Source: Deltaproteobacteria bacterium YD0425bin51
Lineage (GTDB): Bacteria > Desulfobacterota > Desulfobacteria > Desulfobacterales > YD0425bin51
Assembly (NCBI GenBank): GCA_002753225.1
Contig: PDZS01000002.1
Location: 151,129 to 215,128, forward strand
Direction of reading: 5' to 3'
Length of the DNA: 64,000 bases
A program made the position numbers and the translations under genes. Of this stretch, positions 28,107 to 38,045 are shown piece after piece. Position 1 is the first letter of the stretch; the number at the start of each line of letters is the position of its first letter. The notes below the pieces were generated by a model, which was not told where the DNA came from, did no database searches, and saw only the letters and a program-made list of their open reading frames with translations.

Positions 28107-30947
28107 ATGTATAAGGCAATTATAATAGCTTTATTATTATTAACTTCAGCTTGTAATTTATTTTTAAGCAATGAAGAAAAGGGAGAAAAGTACTATAAAA
28201 AGGGTTTAAAGTCTATAGAAGAAAAGAATACTCAAGACGCTTTAATTCATTTTAAAAATGCTGTTCAGAAAAATCCTTATCATGCAAAAGCTCGTTACCA
28301 GCTAGGTTTGCTTTATATACAATCGGATCAGTTGTATATGGCTGTTCGAGAGCTTAACCTTGCATTAATGCAAAATCCAGATCTTAATGAAGCAAGAAAA
28401 ACCCTAGCTATTCTTAGCTACCAGAATCAGGCGTATGCTCAAGCTATTCCCCTTTGTAAAAAATTAATTGAAAATATTGGTAATGATTTGGAGATCCTAA
28501 TTATTTGGGGTAATTCTTTATTAAATACAAAGAATAATAAAGAAGCTAGGCAAGTTTTAGATAGGGCAGTAAAGGCTTTTCCTGAAAATGCTCCTGCTAA
28601 AATTCAATTAGCACATGCTCTAATTTTAGACAATCAATTTGATTCTGCAAGGGAACTGATGGAAACTGCTGCCAAAAAAGCTTTAAAAGATATTTCTGTT
28701 CAGACATCACTTGCTCTTTTTTATGAAGAAATAAAATTAAATGAACTATCTGAAAAAAAGTTTATTGAAATTTATACATCTTTCCCTGATAACCCTGATT
28801 CTTATTTGTCATTTGCAGATTTTTATATACGTCAAAAAAGGATATCTGAGGCTGAAAATATTGTTAAAAAAGCTATAAATTTAAAAATCTATGAACCTAA
28901 ATTTTTTTATACCCTTGCAAAGATTCAGAATACTAAAGGAGACTATGAGTCTGCTATTCAAAGTCTTAAAGAAGGAGTTAAAATAGCTAAAGATAAAGAT
29001 GAAGAGATTAGTCGGCTTCTTTTGGCAGATTACTTTATTTTTTTGAAAAGATTTTCAGAAGCTAGAGCCGTTTATGAAGAAATGATAAACAAGTGGCCAA
29101 AGCTTTCACCAGTTAAGACAAAGATTGCTGAAATCCTGCTTGCTGAAAAACGTTATGATATTGCTCAAAAGCAGATAGATGAAATTTTAGCTGAAAATGG
29201 AAACAATGCAAGGGGGAACTTACTTAAAGGCTTATTATATATGAAGGATGGGAAAATTGCAGACGCCAGAAAATATTTTTCTAAATCTCGTGATCTAAAT
29301 CCTGATTCTCCAGATGGGCATTATTATTTCGGGTTAACCTTTTTAGATGAAGGTGACTATAAGATATCAATGTCTGAAGTTTTAAAAGCCATAGAAAAAG
29401 ATCCTGATTCTATGCAGGCACAACTAGCGCTTGCCTATATTTATTATAAGACAGGTAAAGCCTCATCTGCTTTAGATACACTTAAAATTATTTTGAATGA
29501 ACAGCCAAGTAACTACAAAGCCAGAGCATTACGTGGAATTGTATATCAAGAGCTTAAAAACTATAATGAAGCAATATTAGACTATAAATATATTATTGAA
29601 AATTCAAAGGATGCATATGATATATCAATTAATCGTTTTAGATTAGCAGATATTTACCTTTTTTACGGCAATATAGACTATGCTCAAAAAGAGTTTGAAT
29701 TAACTTTAGATAATTATCCAGATCCTGTAAAACCAATTGAGAAGATTGCTAGCATATATGAAATTAGAGGTGAATTTGATAAAGCTATTAAATTATGTGA
29801 TGATTATTTAGCTAAAAATCCAGATAACCTCCAAATCCATCTTTTCAAAATTAATATATTCATAAGGCAAAAAGATTACAATAAAGCTGAAACAATTCTT
29901 CTTAAACTTATAGAAAAAAATCCAAAATCAGACCAAATTGTTATTTTAGCTGCAAAGCTTTATAATTTTCAGAAAGATTACTCCAAAACAGTTTCTATGT
30001 TTAAAAAAGCGATTGAAATCAATCCTCAAAACATTGAGGCATATATGGAACTTTCTGCTACTTTTAAAGAACTAAAACAGCCAGATAAAGCAGCAGAAAC
30101 TTACGAAGCTCTCCTTAAAATTAATCCATCTTTTGTTCCAGCAATAAATGATCTTGCTTATTTATATGCAGATTTAAATACAAATATAGATCGCGCTCAG
30201 GAATTAGCAATTAAAGCGAAACAAATGATGCCTGATAGTCCTGAAGTTGCTGATACTTTAGGCTTGGTTTATTTTAAAAAAGGTTCATATTTTATGGCGA
30301 AAAAATATATAAGTGAAGCATTAGATAAAAAGCCAAATGATCCTTTTTTCCTATATCATATGGGTACATTGGAATATAAGGAGAATAATATACGAAAAGC
30401 GTTGGAATTTTTTAATAAATCTGTAAAAGCAGGAATAGACAAAAATGAATTGATAAATGCCAAACAATTAATTCAGGAAATAGAAAGTATTATTGAAAAA
30501 ATGGAGATTGCAAAAAAATATTACGATTCTGGAGAACCCAAAAAAGCAATTCAACTTTATGAAGAACTTGTTAAATTTAATGGTTTTTATGAAGGTGCAG
30601 CATCTGAGCTTAGCAGTGTTTATGCTGATTTAGGGGAAAATTTAGATATGGCATTAGACCTTGCCACTAAATCTCTTAAAGCACGGCCAGAAAATCCTTA
30701 TCTCCTTGATACATTAGGTTTAATTTATTTAAAAAAAGGAACAATTCTTATGGCTCAAAAGTATTTTAATGAAGCAATAAGAATAAAACCTGCTTTTTCT
30801 ACATTCCATTATCATTTAGGGGTTCTCCTGCATAAGCAGAAAAATTTTACTCAAGCTAAAGAGGAATTACAAAAAGCCATTCAGCTTGGCTTAAATCAAA
30901 AACATTTGGAGGATGCAAAAAAATTATTAGATGAAGGATTTAAGTAA
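28107..30947 (+). CDS. Long TPR lipoprotein, PrsT-like (PEP-CTERM system associated)
   Basis: Lipobox LLTSAC; more than 15 TPR-like units; adjacent to exosortase/EpsI. Confidence 0.8.
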   Translation: MYKAIIIALLLLTSACNLFLSNEEKGEKYYKKGLKSIEEKNTQDALIHFKNAVQKNPYHAKARYQLGLLYIQSDQLYMAVRELNLALMQNPDLNEARKTLAILSYQNQAYAQAIPLCKKLIENIGNDLEILIIWGNSLLNTKNNKEARQVLDRAVKAFPENAPAKIQLAHALILDNQFDSARELMETAAKKALKDISVQTSLALFYEEIKLNELSEKKFIEIYTSFPDNPDSYLSFADFYIRQKRISEAENIVKKAINLKIYEPKFFYTLAKIQNTKGDYESAIQSLKEGVKIAKDKDEEISRLLLADYFIFLKRFSEARAVYEEMINKWPKLSPVKTKIAEILLAEKRYDIAQKQIDEILAENGNNARGNLLKGLLYMKDGKIADARKYFSKSRDLNPDSPDGHYYFGLTFLDEGDYKISMSEVLKAIEKDPDSMQAQLALAYIYYKTGKASSALDTLKIILNEQPSNYKARALRGIVYQELKNYNEAILDYKYIIENSKDAYDISINRFRLADIYLFYGNIDYAQKEFELTLDNYPDPVKPIEKIASIYEIRGEFDKAIKLCDDYLAKNPDNLQIHLFKINIFIRQKDYNKAETILLKLIEKNPKSDQIVILAAKLYNFQKDYSKTVSMFKKAIEINPQNIEAYMELSATFKELKQPDKAAETYEALLKINPSFVPAINDLAYLYADLNTNIDRAQELAIKAKQMMPDSPEVADTLGLVYFKKGSYFMAKKYISEALDKKPNDPFFLYHMGTLEYKENNIRKALEFFNKSVKAGIDKNELINAKQLIQEIESIIEKMEIAKKYYDSGEPKKAIQLYEELVKFNGFYEGAASELSSVYADLGENLDMALDLATKSLKARPENPYLLDTLGLIYLKKGTILMAQKYFNEAIRIKPAFSTFHYHLGVLLHKQKNFTQAKEELQKAIQLGLNQKHLEDAKKLLDEGFK

Positions 30948-31500
30948 TTGGATATTAATTAGCTTAAACTTTTTTATATTTAGCAATGTTTATGCTTCGA
31001 CAATTGGGTATTTGCCTGATAAAAAGAATGAAATGCAAGACATCTTTGTTTTAGCAATAGTTAGAAATATGCCCTATCATTTTGATTATTTATTTAATGC
31101 TAAGAAAACACCTTTAATAGAAGAAAGATATAATAGCAATGGGAAACGATTTATGGAGATTACAAGATTGTATTCAAATCTTTCCATTCCCAAGAGTATT
31201 GAATTTGAAGAATTAGATTTTGACAGAGAAAAAAAAAATGTGCCAGAAAAGATATTTCAATTTAATTTTAGCATGGGCCAAACTAGTGAAGAGATTGGTG
31301 ATATTGAGCGCACCAATCTTGCTGTTATGATATTGACTCTTTTTATAATTATAGGAACAATGATTTTTGGCTGGCTGTCATTTAAACTTGGTGTAGTTAT
31401 AATAGTTTTGTGGATAATATTAAGAAAACCAATAACAGAAGCTATTGTATTTTTGCTGCCTCACCAAATAACTTTACTCATCAGTTCTTTTTTAAAATGA
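30931..31500 (+). CDS. Uncharacterised exported/membrane protein (signal peptide, two C-terminal TM segments)
   Basis: ORF overlaps upstream TPR gene; no family recognised. Confidence 0.6.
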   Translation: MKDLSNWILISLNFFIFSNVYASTIGYLPDKKNEMQDIFVLAIVRNMPYHFDYLFNAKKTPLIEERYNSNGKRFMEITRLYSNLSIPKSIEFEELDFDREKKNVPEKIFQFNFSMGQTSEEIGDIERTNLAVMILTLFIIIGTMIFGWLSFKLGVVIIVLWIILRKPITEAIVFLLPHQITLLISSFLK

Positions 31501-32274
31501 ACTAGTTATATTTTGATTTTTAAAGTCTAAATTAGGTAGTAATTTAGGAGTTACATCAATAGGTTTATTGTCATCGTAGGTTATGACGTTTCCTTTTTGA
31601 TCAACTACAGTGTTATCATTTAAAAAAACATATCCCAACTCTTTCATTACTTCTTGCTGATATTTGTATCTAAATTCCATAGATTTTTTGCGTAAATTGT
31701 AATTCATAAACATCCATATTAATAGGAAAATAATCCCACCACAAACTACTATGATGCATATAATGAACAAATAGTGGATTGCTTTTTCTCCAGCTTTTCC
31801 AATAAAAAACATAATTGCATCTAGTTTATAAATAGTTAATGAAAAAAGAGCAAGTAAGAGAAGGCTTATAAGGAAAGGGATTTTTTGTAAAAGGTTAAAT
31901 ATTGTGTGGATTTTTTGAATATAGCCCTGTATTTTTTTACTTTGCCCAATTTCAGATTCAAAATTAGGTACATCTTTGCTATGGTCAGGGAAAATATACC
32001 TGTTAAAAGCAACAATAAAGACACCTATTAAAAAAGTAATAGCAATAGGGACCATGAAAGATGCAAAAAAATAGGTTTTCCATGGGAAAGGGATATTTTC
32101 AGGTCCTAGCTGGCTAATAAAGCTCACTAAAAAAATAAATAACTCTATAATACCAATAAAAATTAAATAATTTTTAAAAAAGACTTTAATCTCTTCTTGA
32201 TCAAATAAAGAAGCAATCCCTCTATATTTTTTGTTTAAATTTTCCATAGTTTTTTTCGTAACGAGATTTTCCAA
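31492..32274 (-). CDS. Uncharacterised multi-TM membrane protein
   Basis: ORF track; about four hydrophobic segments; no family recognised. Confidence 0.6.
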   Translation of the reverse strand: MENLVTKKTMENLNKKYRGIASLFDQEEIKVFFKNYLIFIGIIELFIFLVSFISQLGPENIPFPWKTYFFASFMVPIAITFLIGVFIVAFNRYIFPDHSKDVPNFESEIGQSKKIQGYIQKIHTIFNLLQKIPFLISLLLLALFSLTIYKLDAIMFFIGKAGEKAIHYLFIICIIVVCGGIIFLLIWMFMNYNLRKKSMEFRYKYQQEVMKELGYVFLNDNTVVDQKGNVITYDDNKPIDVTPKLLPNLDFKNQNITSSF

Positions 32275-32323
32275 AAACTTATCGTCAACTTTATTCGTAA
32301 TATAACATGAACATTTAAATGTT

Positions 32324-33364
32324 TCAAATATATTTCTGTTTGAATCTTAAAGCAACATTTACAAGACTAATTAAAACAGGTACTTCTACCAATGGCCCAA
32401 TAACTGCTGCAAATGCTTGTCCTGAGTTAATCCCGAAAACAGCAACTGCTACAGCGATTGCAAGCTCAAAGTTATTAGAAGCCGCAGTAAAGCTCAGTGT
32501 TGTAGATTGAGAATATGTGGCGCCTATTTTAACTGATAGATAAAAAGAGACAAAAAACATCACCACAAAATATATACATAATGGTATGGCAATCCTTAAT
32601 ACATCTAAAGGAAGCTGAACAATATATTCTCCTTTAAGTGAAAACATGACAAGAATGGTAAACAGCAAAGCTATAAGAGTAATAGGACTGATTTTTGGAA
32701 TAAATTTTGTTTCATACCATTCGCGTCCTTTTATTTTTAATCCTATTATTCTTGAAAAAATACCGCAAATAAATGGAATACCCAGATAAATAAATACACT
32801 TTCTGCGATTTGCCCTATGGAAATTTTTACCACAGCCCCTTTTAAGCCAAACCATGACGGAACCATTGTAATAAAAATATAGGCATATAAAGAAAAGAAA
32901 AGTACTTGGAAAATTGAATTAAATGCAACCAATCCTGCACAATATTCCCTATCACCTCCTGCTAGATCATTCCAGACAATAACCATTGCAATGCACCTTG
33001 CAAGTCCTATCAATATTAGCCCGACCATATATTCGTGGTGACCTGAAAGAAATGTAATTGCAAGAACAAACATTAGAATTGGTCCTATAATCCAGTTTTG
33101 AATAAGAGATAACATAAGGACTTTGACATTTCTAAACACATGGGCAAGTTCTTCATATTTAACTTTTGCAAGTGGCGGATACATCATTAAAATGAGTCCT
33201 ATAGCTATTGGAATATTTGTTGTGCCGACCTGAAAATAATTTATCATATCACGAACACCGGGATAAAAATAGCCTCCGCTAACTCCTATAAACATGGCTA
33301 TAAATATCCATACTGTTAGGAATCGATCTAAAAATGACAGTTTTTTTACAGTAGATTGATTCAT
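32324..33364 (-). CDS. acr3: Arsenite efflux transporter, ACR3 family
   Basis: [65 protein letters not shown]. Confidence 0.96.
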   Translation of the reverse strand: MNQSTVKKLSFLDRFLTVWIFIAMFIGVSGGYFYPGVRDMINYFQVGTTNIPIAIGLILMMYPPLAKVKYEELAHVFRNVKVLMLSLIQNWIIGPILMFVLAITFLSGHHEYMVGLILIGLARCIAMVIVWNDLAGGDREYCAGLVAFNSIFQVLFFSLYAYIFITMVPSWFGLKGAVVKISIGQIAESVFIYLGIPFICGIFSRIIGLKIKGREWYETKFIPKISPITLIALLFTILVMFSLKGEYIVQLPLDVLRIAIPLCIYFVVMFFVSFYLSVKIGATYSQSTTLSFTAASNNFELAIAVAVAVFGINSGQAFAAVIGPLVEVPVLISLVNVALRFKQKYI

Positions 33365-33376
33365 ATTTTTCTCCTT

Positions 33377-34162
33377 TTAAGACATTATATTTGGCTTAAC
33401 AGCATTAATATATGCTGAAAAAATAAGTTTATCTATTCCTTTTTCAAAATTCCAGCTTTGAATAATTTTTTCACTTTGCTCTTTTCTTGTTATTGAAATA
33501 TTTTGAAAACCAATTGAATTTAAAATTTGTTTCACCTCATCTGGTGAAATAGCGCCTGAAATTCATGCAGTATAAGCCACAGGATCATTTTTAATCTTTT
33601 CTGGAAGCTCCCCGTTACGTAAAATATCAGATATGCTGATTCTTCCTCCTGGTTTTAGAACTCTGAAAATTTCATTAAAAACTTTGCTTTTATCTGGTGC
33701 AAGATTAATAACGCAATTGGATATTACCAAATCTGCCCAGTTATTAGTAACTGGTATATTATCAATATCTCCAAGCTTAAATTCAACATTTTTAAAATTC
33801 CATTTTTTTGCGTTTTCTTTTGCTTTTTCTAACATTTCAGGAGTCATGTCAATTCCGATTACTTGTCCTCTGTCTCCTACACGTTTTGCGGCAAGAAATA
33901 CATCAAACCCAGCTCCGCAGCCTAAATCTAGAATGAACTCATCAGGTTTTAAGTCAGCTAAATGCAAAGGATTTCCGCATCCCAGACCTAAGTTGGCTTC
34001 TCCTGCTCCAAAAGCTGCGTCTTCTATATTATAACCAAGTGTTTTTCCAAGATTGAGTAAGTTATCAGATGAACAGCCGCCACTGCAGCAGCCCTCTGAA
34101 TTTATAATTGATCCATATTTTTGTTTAACTAATTTTTTTATATCTTCAGATGATGATGTCAT
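33377..34162 (-). CDS. arsM: Arsenite methyltransferase with in-frame UGA (Sec) at 33563-33565, codon 200
   Basis: Reading through TGA: ...KNDPVAYTA-U-ISGAISPDEVKQILNSIGFQNISITRKEQSEKIIQSWNFEKGIDKLIFSAYINAVKPNIMS*; the UGA sits where ArsM proteins have C(I/V)(S/A)GA. Upstream: GCGNPLHLADLKPDEFILDLGCGAGFDVFLAA, SNCVINLAPDK. Confidence 0.92.
33530..33549 (-). promoter_or_regulatory. Candidate bacterial SECIS hairpin for arsM
   Basis: 7-bp perfect stem TTTCACC/GGTGAAA with loop AGATGA, starting 13 nt after the UGA. Confidence 0.75.
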
Positions 34163-34178
34163 GAATTTATCTCCTTAT

Positions 34179-34889
34179 TTATGATATGCTAATAAAAGGT
34201 TGAATTAAAAAATAAATTCCAAAAATTCCTATTGCAATACCTGCAAATCTTTTAACCCATAACCCACCGTTTTGAATTTTGCCATTTTCTAATATACGCT
34301 TCACGATAGCAGCAGAACTGCCAGCAATGGCGATAGGTATGCAATGACCAATTCCAAAAATAGTTATTAAAAAAATTCCAGTTATAATTTTTTTTTGGAT
34401 GGTTATGAATGCAAGAATAGGCGCAATAAATCCAAAGGTGCAAGAACCAGATAGTATACCATAGGAAAGTCCTAATGTGAAAGCTCCTGCTATACCTTTT
34501 ATTTTAATACAGTTAAGTAAACTTCCTGACATAGAACATGTACTAACTCCGAGCATGTCTGCTGAAACCCATATTAAAATAAGCCCCACAATAATAGTCC
34601 AGTATGGACTTATCTCTCCAAGCATTCTACCGAGTAAGGAACAAAAGATACCAACAAAAGCAATTGTTATAAAGAGTCCAATCGTGAATGCGATAGCATA
34701 TTTTGTGGCATGTTTTGCTTCAAGTACTTGATTTTGACCAGCAACATAACTTATTATAAGCGGAATGGAAGCCATATGGCATGGGCTAAAAACAACGCTA
34801 ATTATACCCCAAAGAAAACATCCTAAAGCTGAAATTGCAAATCCACCTTCGATCCATCCGTTTACTATTAAAAACAGTTGGTTTAACAT
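34179..34889 (-). CDS. CcdA/DsbD-like cytochrome c biogenesis transmembrane protein
   Basis: GIISVVFSPCHMASIPLIISYVAG; six TM segments; SGSCTFGFIAPILAF. Confidence 0.88.
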   Translation of the reverse strand: MLNQLFLIVNGWIEGGFAISALGCFLWGIISVVFSPCHMASIPLIISYVAGQNQVLEAKHATKYAIAFTIGLFITIAFVGIFCSLLGRMLGEISPYWTIIVGLILIWVSADMLGVSTCSMSGSLLNCIKIKGIAGAFTLGLSYGILSGSCTFGFIAPILAFITIQKKIITGIFLITIFGIGHCIPIAIAGSSAAIVKRILENGKIQNGGLWVKRFAGIAIGIFGIYFLIQPFISIS

Positions 34890-34896
34890 TTTATTC

Positions 34897-35274
34897 TTAG
34901 TTAACCCCTAATTTTTCTAACACATTGATGATGCTTTTTTTATCCATAAAACCTATATGTCTGTTAACTTCTTTTCCGTCTTTATCAAAAAATATTTGAG
35001 TTGGAATTGCATTGATTTTGTACTTGGAGGCTTCTTCTCGATTTTCCCAGACATCAATAAAAATAATAGACGCTTTCCCTTGATATTCTTTTTTTAGTTC
35101 TTCTATGATGGGAGCCATCATTTTGCAGGGAATACATTTCTTAGCCCCAAGATCAATCATTGTAACAATTCCTTTAGATGGGCTTTCAATTGTTTGGTCT
35201 TCATATGCATATACATTAATCAATAACAACTTGATAATGCTGATTGTTACAATAATTAAGACATACTTTTTCAT
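34897..35274 (-). CDS. Exported thioredoxin-like protein
   Basis: Signal peptide; MIDLGAKKCIPCKMMAPIIEELKKEY; INAIPTQIFFDKDGKEV. Confidence 0.92.
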   Translation of the reverse strand: MKKYVLIIVTISIIKLLLINVYAYEDQTIESPSKGIVTMIDLGAKKCIPCKMMAPIIEELKKEYQGKASIIFIDVWENREEASKYKINAIPTQIFFDKDGKEVNRHIGFMDKKSIINVLEKLGVN

Positions 35275-35295
35275 TTTAATCCCCAGTTTGTTAAT

Positions 35296-35529
35296 TTATT
35301 TAGACAGCCACTTTTTGATCTCTTCTTTTTTGGGAACTTTGCCAACGCATTTAACTTCACCATCAATAACTATGGCAGGTGTTCCCAAAACCCCATAACC
35401 TGCAATTTTCATCATATCAGTAATTTTTTCGACATTGGCATCAATTTTCATTTCAGCAACAGCTTCTTTGACTATTTTTTCAGCATTTTGACATTTAGAA
35501 CAACCAGGACCTAAAACTTTAATATCCAT
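35296..35529 (-). CDS. Small thioredoxin/glutaredoxin-fold redox protein (TM0996/MTH895-like)
   Basis: MDIKVLGPGCSKCQNAEKIVKEAV...GVLGTPAIVIDGEVKCVGKVPKKEEIKKWL. Confidence 0.92.
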   Translation of the reverse strand: MDIKVLGPGCSKCQNAEKIVKEAVAEMKIDANVEKITDMMKIAGYGVLGTPAIVIDGEVKCVGKVPKKEEIKKWLSK

Positions 35530-35546
35530 TTTTAAACTCCTTATAA

Positions 35547-36572
35547 TTAAATAATCATATTAAATAAATAACCTACTAATAATATTCCGATTGCTACAAT
35601 TCCTATAAAGGCCAAAATAAGTCTGTTTTTAAGCACATTACGCAAAATAATAATTTCGGGCAAGGATAGAGCAATGACAGACATCATAAAAGCAAGAACA
35701 GTTCCTAATGCAGCCCCTTTTCCCAAAAGAGCTTCTACAACTGGAATTATCCCTGCTGCATTTGAATACATGGGAATACCTATTAAAACTGCAAGTGGAA
35801 CAGTCCACCAGGACCCTTTTCCCATAATAGAAGCCATGAAATCTTCAGGGACAAATCCATGAATACCTGCTCCTACTGCAATTCCTAATATAATATAAAT
35901 CCAAACTCTTCCAACAATCTCTTTAACAGCATCTCTGCCATAGATGATCCTGTCAAACCAGGTTAATTTCTCTTCCTGGACAGAAGATTCATTTGCTCTA
36001 AACCCCTTGACCCAATCTTGAATATGATTTTCCATATGGAGCTGTCCTATAACCCAGCCAGAAATAATTGCAACACTGAGTCCTGTTCCTAAATAAAGAG
36101 CTGCTATTTTCCATCCCATAAGGCCATATAGAAGTCCTAGTGCAATTTCATTTATCATTGGAGCTGAAATTAAAAAAGAAAAGGTAACACCTAGAGGAAC
36201 CCCTGTTGTGACAAAACCAATAAAAAGAGGTACAGCAGAACATGAACAAAATGGTGTAACTATACCAAGAAGTGCTGCCAATATATTCCCCAAAAACTCG
36301 TTTTTTCCTGCTAACAAATTTCTTGTACGTTCTGGTGTAAAAAAACTTCGGATGATTCCAACTGCAAAAACTACTAGGACAAGGAGCATAAAAACCTTTG
36401 GTATGTCATAAAAGAAAAATTCTACTGCAGAGCCAAGATGAGTACCTTTTTTAATCTTAAACAAAGAGTATGTAATAAACTTAGATACTACTAAAAGATT
36501 GGTATATATAAACCACCAGAGCAATATAGATGCAGCAGAGGCTCCTATATAAAAAGTTTTTTTTGTATTCAT
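35547..36572 (-). CDS. Permease, ArsP / SO_0444 / DUF318 family
   Basis: GIVTPFCSCSAVPLFIGFVTTGVPLGVTFSFLISAPMINEIAL; GIPMYSNAAGIIPV. Confidence 0.92.
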   Translation of the reverse strand: MNTKKTFYIGASAASILLWWFIYTNLLVVSKFITYSLFKIKKGTHLGSAVEFFFYDIPKVFMLLVLVVFAVGIIRSFFTPERTRNLLAGKNEFLGNILAALLGIVTPFCSCSAVPLFIGFVTTGVPLGVTFSFLISAPMINEIALGLLYGLMGWKIAALYLGTGLSVAIISGWVIGQLHMENHIQDWVKGFRANESSVQEEKLTWFDRIIYGRDAVKEIVGRVWIYIILGIAVGAGIHGFVPEDFMASIMGKGSWWTVPLAVLIGIPMYSNAAGIIPVVEALLGKGAALGTVLAFMMSVIALSLPEIIILRNVLKNRLILAFIGIVAIGILLVGYLFNMII

Positions 36573-36637
36573 TATTTCCTCCTAAAAGACATATTTATAT
36601 AGTGCCATTTATGAATATAATTGTCAAAAAAAATTGT

Positions 36638-36982
36638 TTACTTACAGCAAATTTCTTCCCTATTTGTAAATGGTATCTTTTTTACAGATTCGTAAATCTC
36701 TTTATCATCTTCTAGCCAGTGTCTTAAATTTCCAAGAAGTGTAGAAGCATAAGGGTTTTTTTTACCATCTTCAAGATAGTAGTTTACCCATAACCCATCT
36801 TTTTTATAGTTCACTAATCCTGCTTCTTCTAATATTTTTAGATGCTTGGATACAGTTGGCTGGGCTATCCCTATTATAGCTTGGAGTTCACAAACACACA
36901 TTGTTTTATTCTGCAAGAGTTTCATAATTTTTATACGATTAGGATCAGAGAGGGCTTTCATAACTTTCACAAATTCTTTCAT
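36638..36982 (-). CDS. arsR: ArsR-family metalloregulator
   Basis: KALSDPNRIKIMKLLQNKTMCVCELQAIIGIAQPTVSKHLKILEEAGLV. Confidence 0.95.
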   Translation of the reverse strand: MKEFVKVMKALSDPNRIKIMKLLQNKTMCVCELQAIIGIAQPTVSKHLKILEEAGLVNYKKDGLWVNYYLEDGKKNPYASTLLGNLRHWLEDDKEIYESVKKIPFTNREEICCK

Positions 36983-36989
36983 AATAAAT

Positions 36990-38045
36990 TTACTCCAAAG
37001 ATATTATTTTATATTCAGAATCTCTTTGAACTGGAATTTTACCTGCATTTTTTATTATGTCGCAAAGCTCATTTTTATTTGTGTTTATTTTAATTCCAGT
37101 AGCTTTAACAACTGTTTCTTCCATAAGCACTCCGCCCATATCGTTTGCACCAAGTGATAGAGCAATTTGAGCCAGTTTTAATCCTTCGGTTAGCCAACCA
37201 GCCTGAATATAAATAATATTATCTAAAAAGATTCTGGATACTGAAACAATTTTAAGATATTCAACTCCTGTTGCAGGGATAATATTATTCATTTGAGTAT
37301 TTCTTGGAGAAAAAGACCAAGGAATAAATGCTCTAATTATACCTGTTTTATCTTGTACTTCTCTTATTATATTCAAATGCTCTATACGGTCAAGAATTGT
37401 TTCTCCCATGCCATATGTCATTGTTGCAGATGATTTCATTTCGTTGCGATGTAAGGTTTCTATTACAGAAACCCATTCATCTTTAGTCAATTTTTTAGGG
37501 CTTACCTTTTTTCTAATATTATCAACTAATAAATCAGAGGCGCCAGGAACAGAATCAAGGCCAGCTTTTTTTAATGAAGATATAACCTCATTTAATGCTA
37601 AATTGTTTTTTTTAGATATATGAATAAGTTCAGCAGGAGAAAAAGAATGAAGAAAAATTTTAGGGTAACGCTTTTTTATCTCTTTAACAATTTTAATATA
37701 ATTATCTAAAGTATAATCAGGATGTAGCCCTCCCTGAAGCATAACTTGATTCCCGCCTATATCCACAAGTTCATTAACTTTATTTAAAATATCATCAATG
37801 GATAATTCGTAAGGATCGATTATTCCTGCTCTTGCATGGTAAGCACAAAAGTTGCATTGAGCATCACAGACATTTGTAAAATTTATTATTCGATTTATTA
37901 TAAATCCTACATGTTCATCGGGGTAAATTTTTTTTCGGCAGATATCTGCAAGTTCCCCAAGTTCAATTATATCAAAATTGAAAAGCTCTAATGCCTCATT
38001 TTTAGTTATTCTTTGCCCTTTATAGATTTTTTGCTGGAGATTCAT
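36990..38045 (-). CDS. mqnC: Cyclic dehypoxanthinyl futalosine synthase (radical SAM, menaquinone futalosine pathway)
   Basis: NFTNVCDAQCNFCAYHARAG; VMLQGGLHPDYTLDNYIKIVKEIKKRYP; SSATMTYGMGETILDRIEHL. Confidence 0.93.
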   Translation of the reverse strand: MNLQQKIYKGQRITKNEALELFNFDIIELGELADICRKKIYPDEHVGFIINRIINFTNVCDAQCNFCAYHARAGIIDPYELSIDDILNKVNELVDIGGNQVMLQGGLHPDYTLDNYIKIVKEIKKRYPKIFLHSFSPAELIHISKKNNLALNEVISSLKKAGLDSVPGASDLLVDNIRKKVSPKKLTKDEWVSVIETLHRNEMKSSATMTYGMGETILDRIEHLNIIREVQDKTGIIRAFIPWSFSPRNTQMNNIIPATGVEYLKIVSVSRIFLDNIIYIQAGWLTEGLKLAQIALSLGANDMGGVLMEETVVKATGIKINTNKNELCDIIKNAGKIPVQRDSEYKIISLE

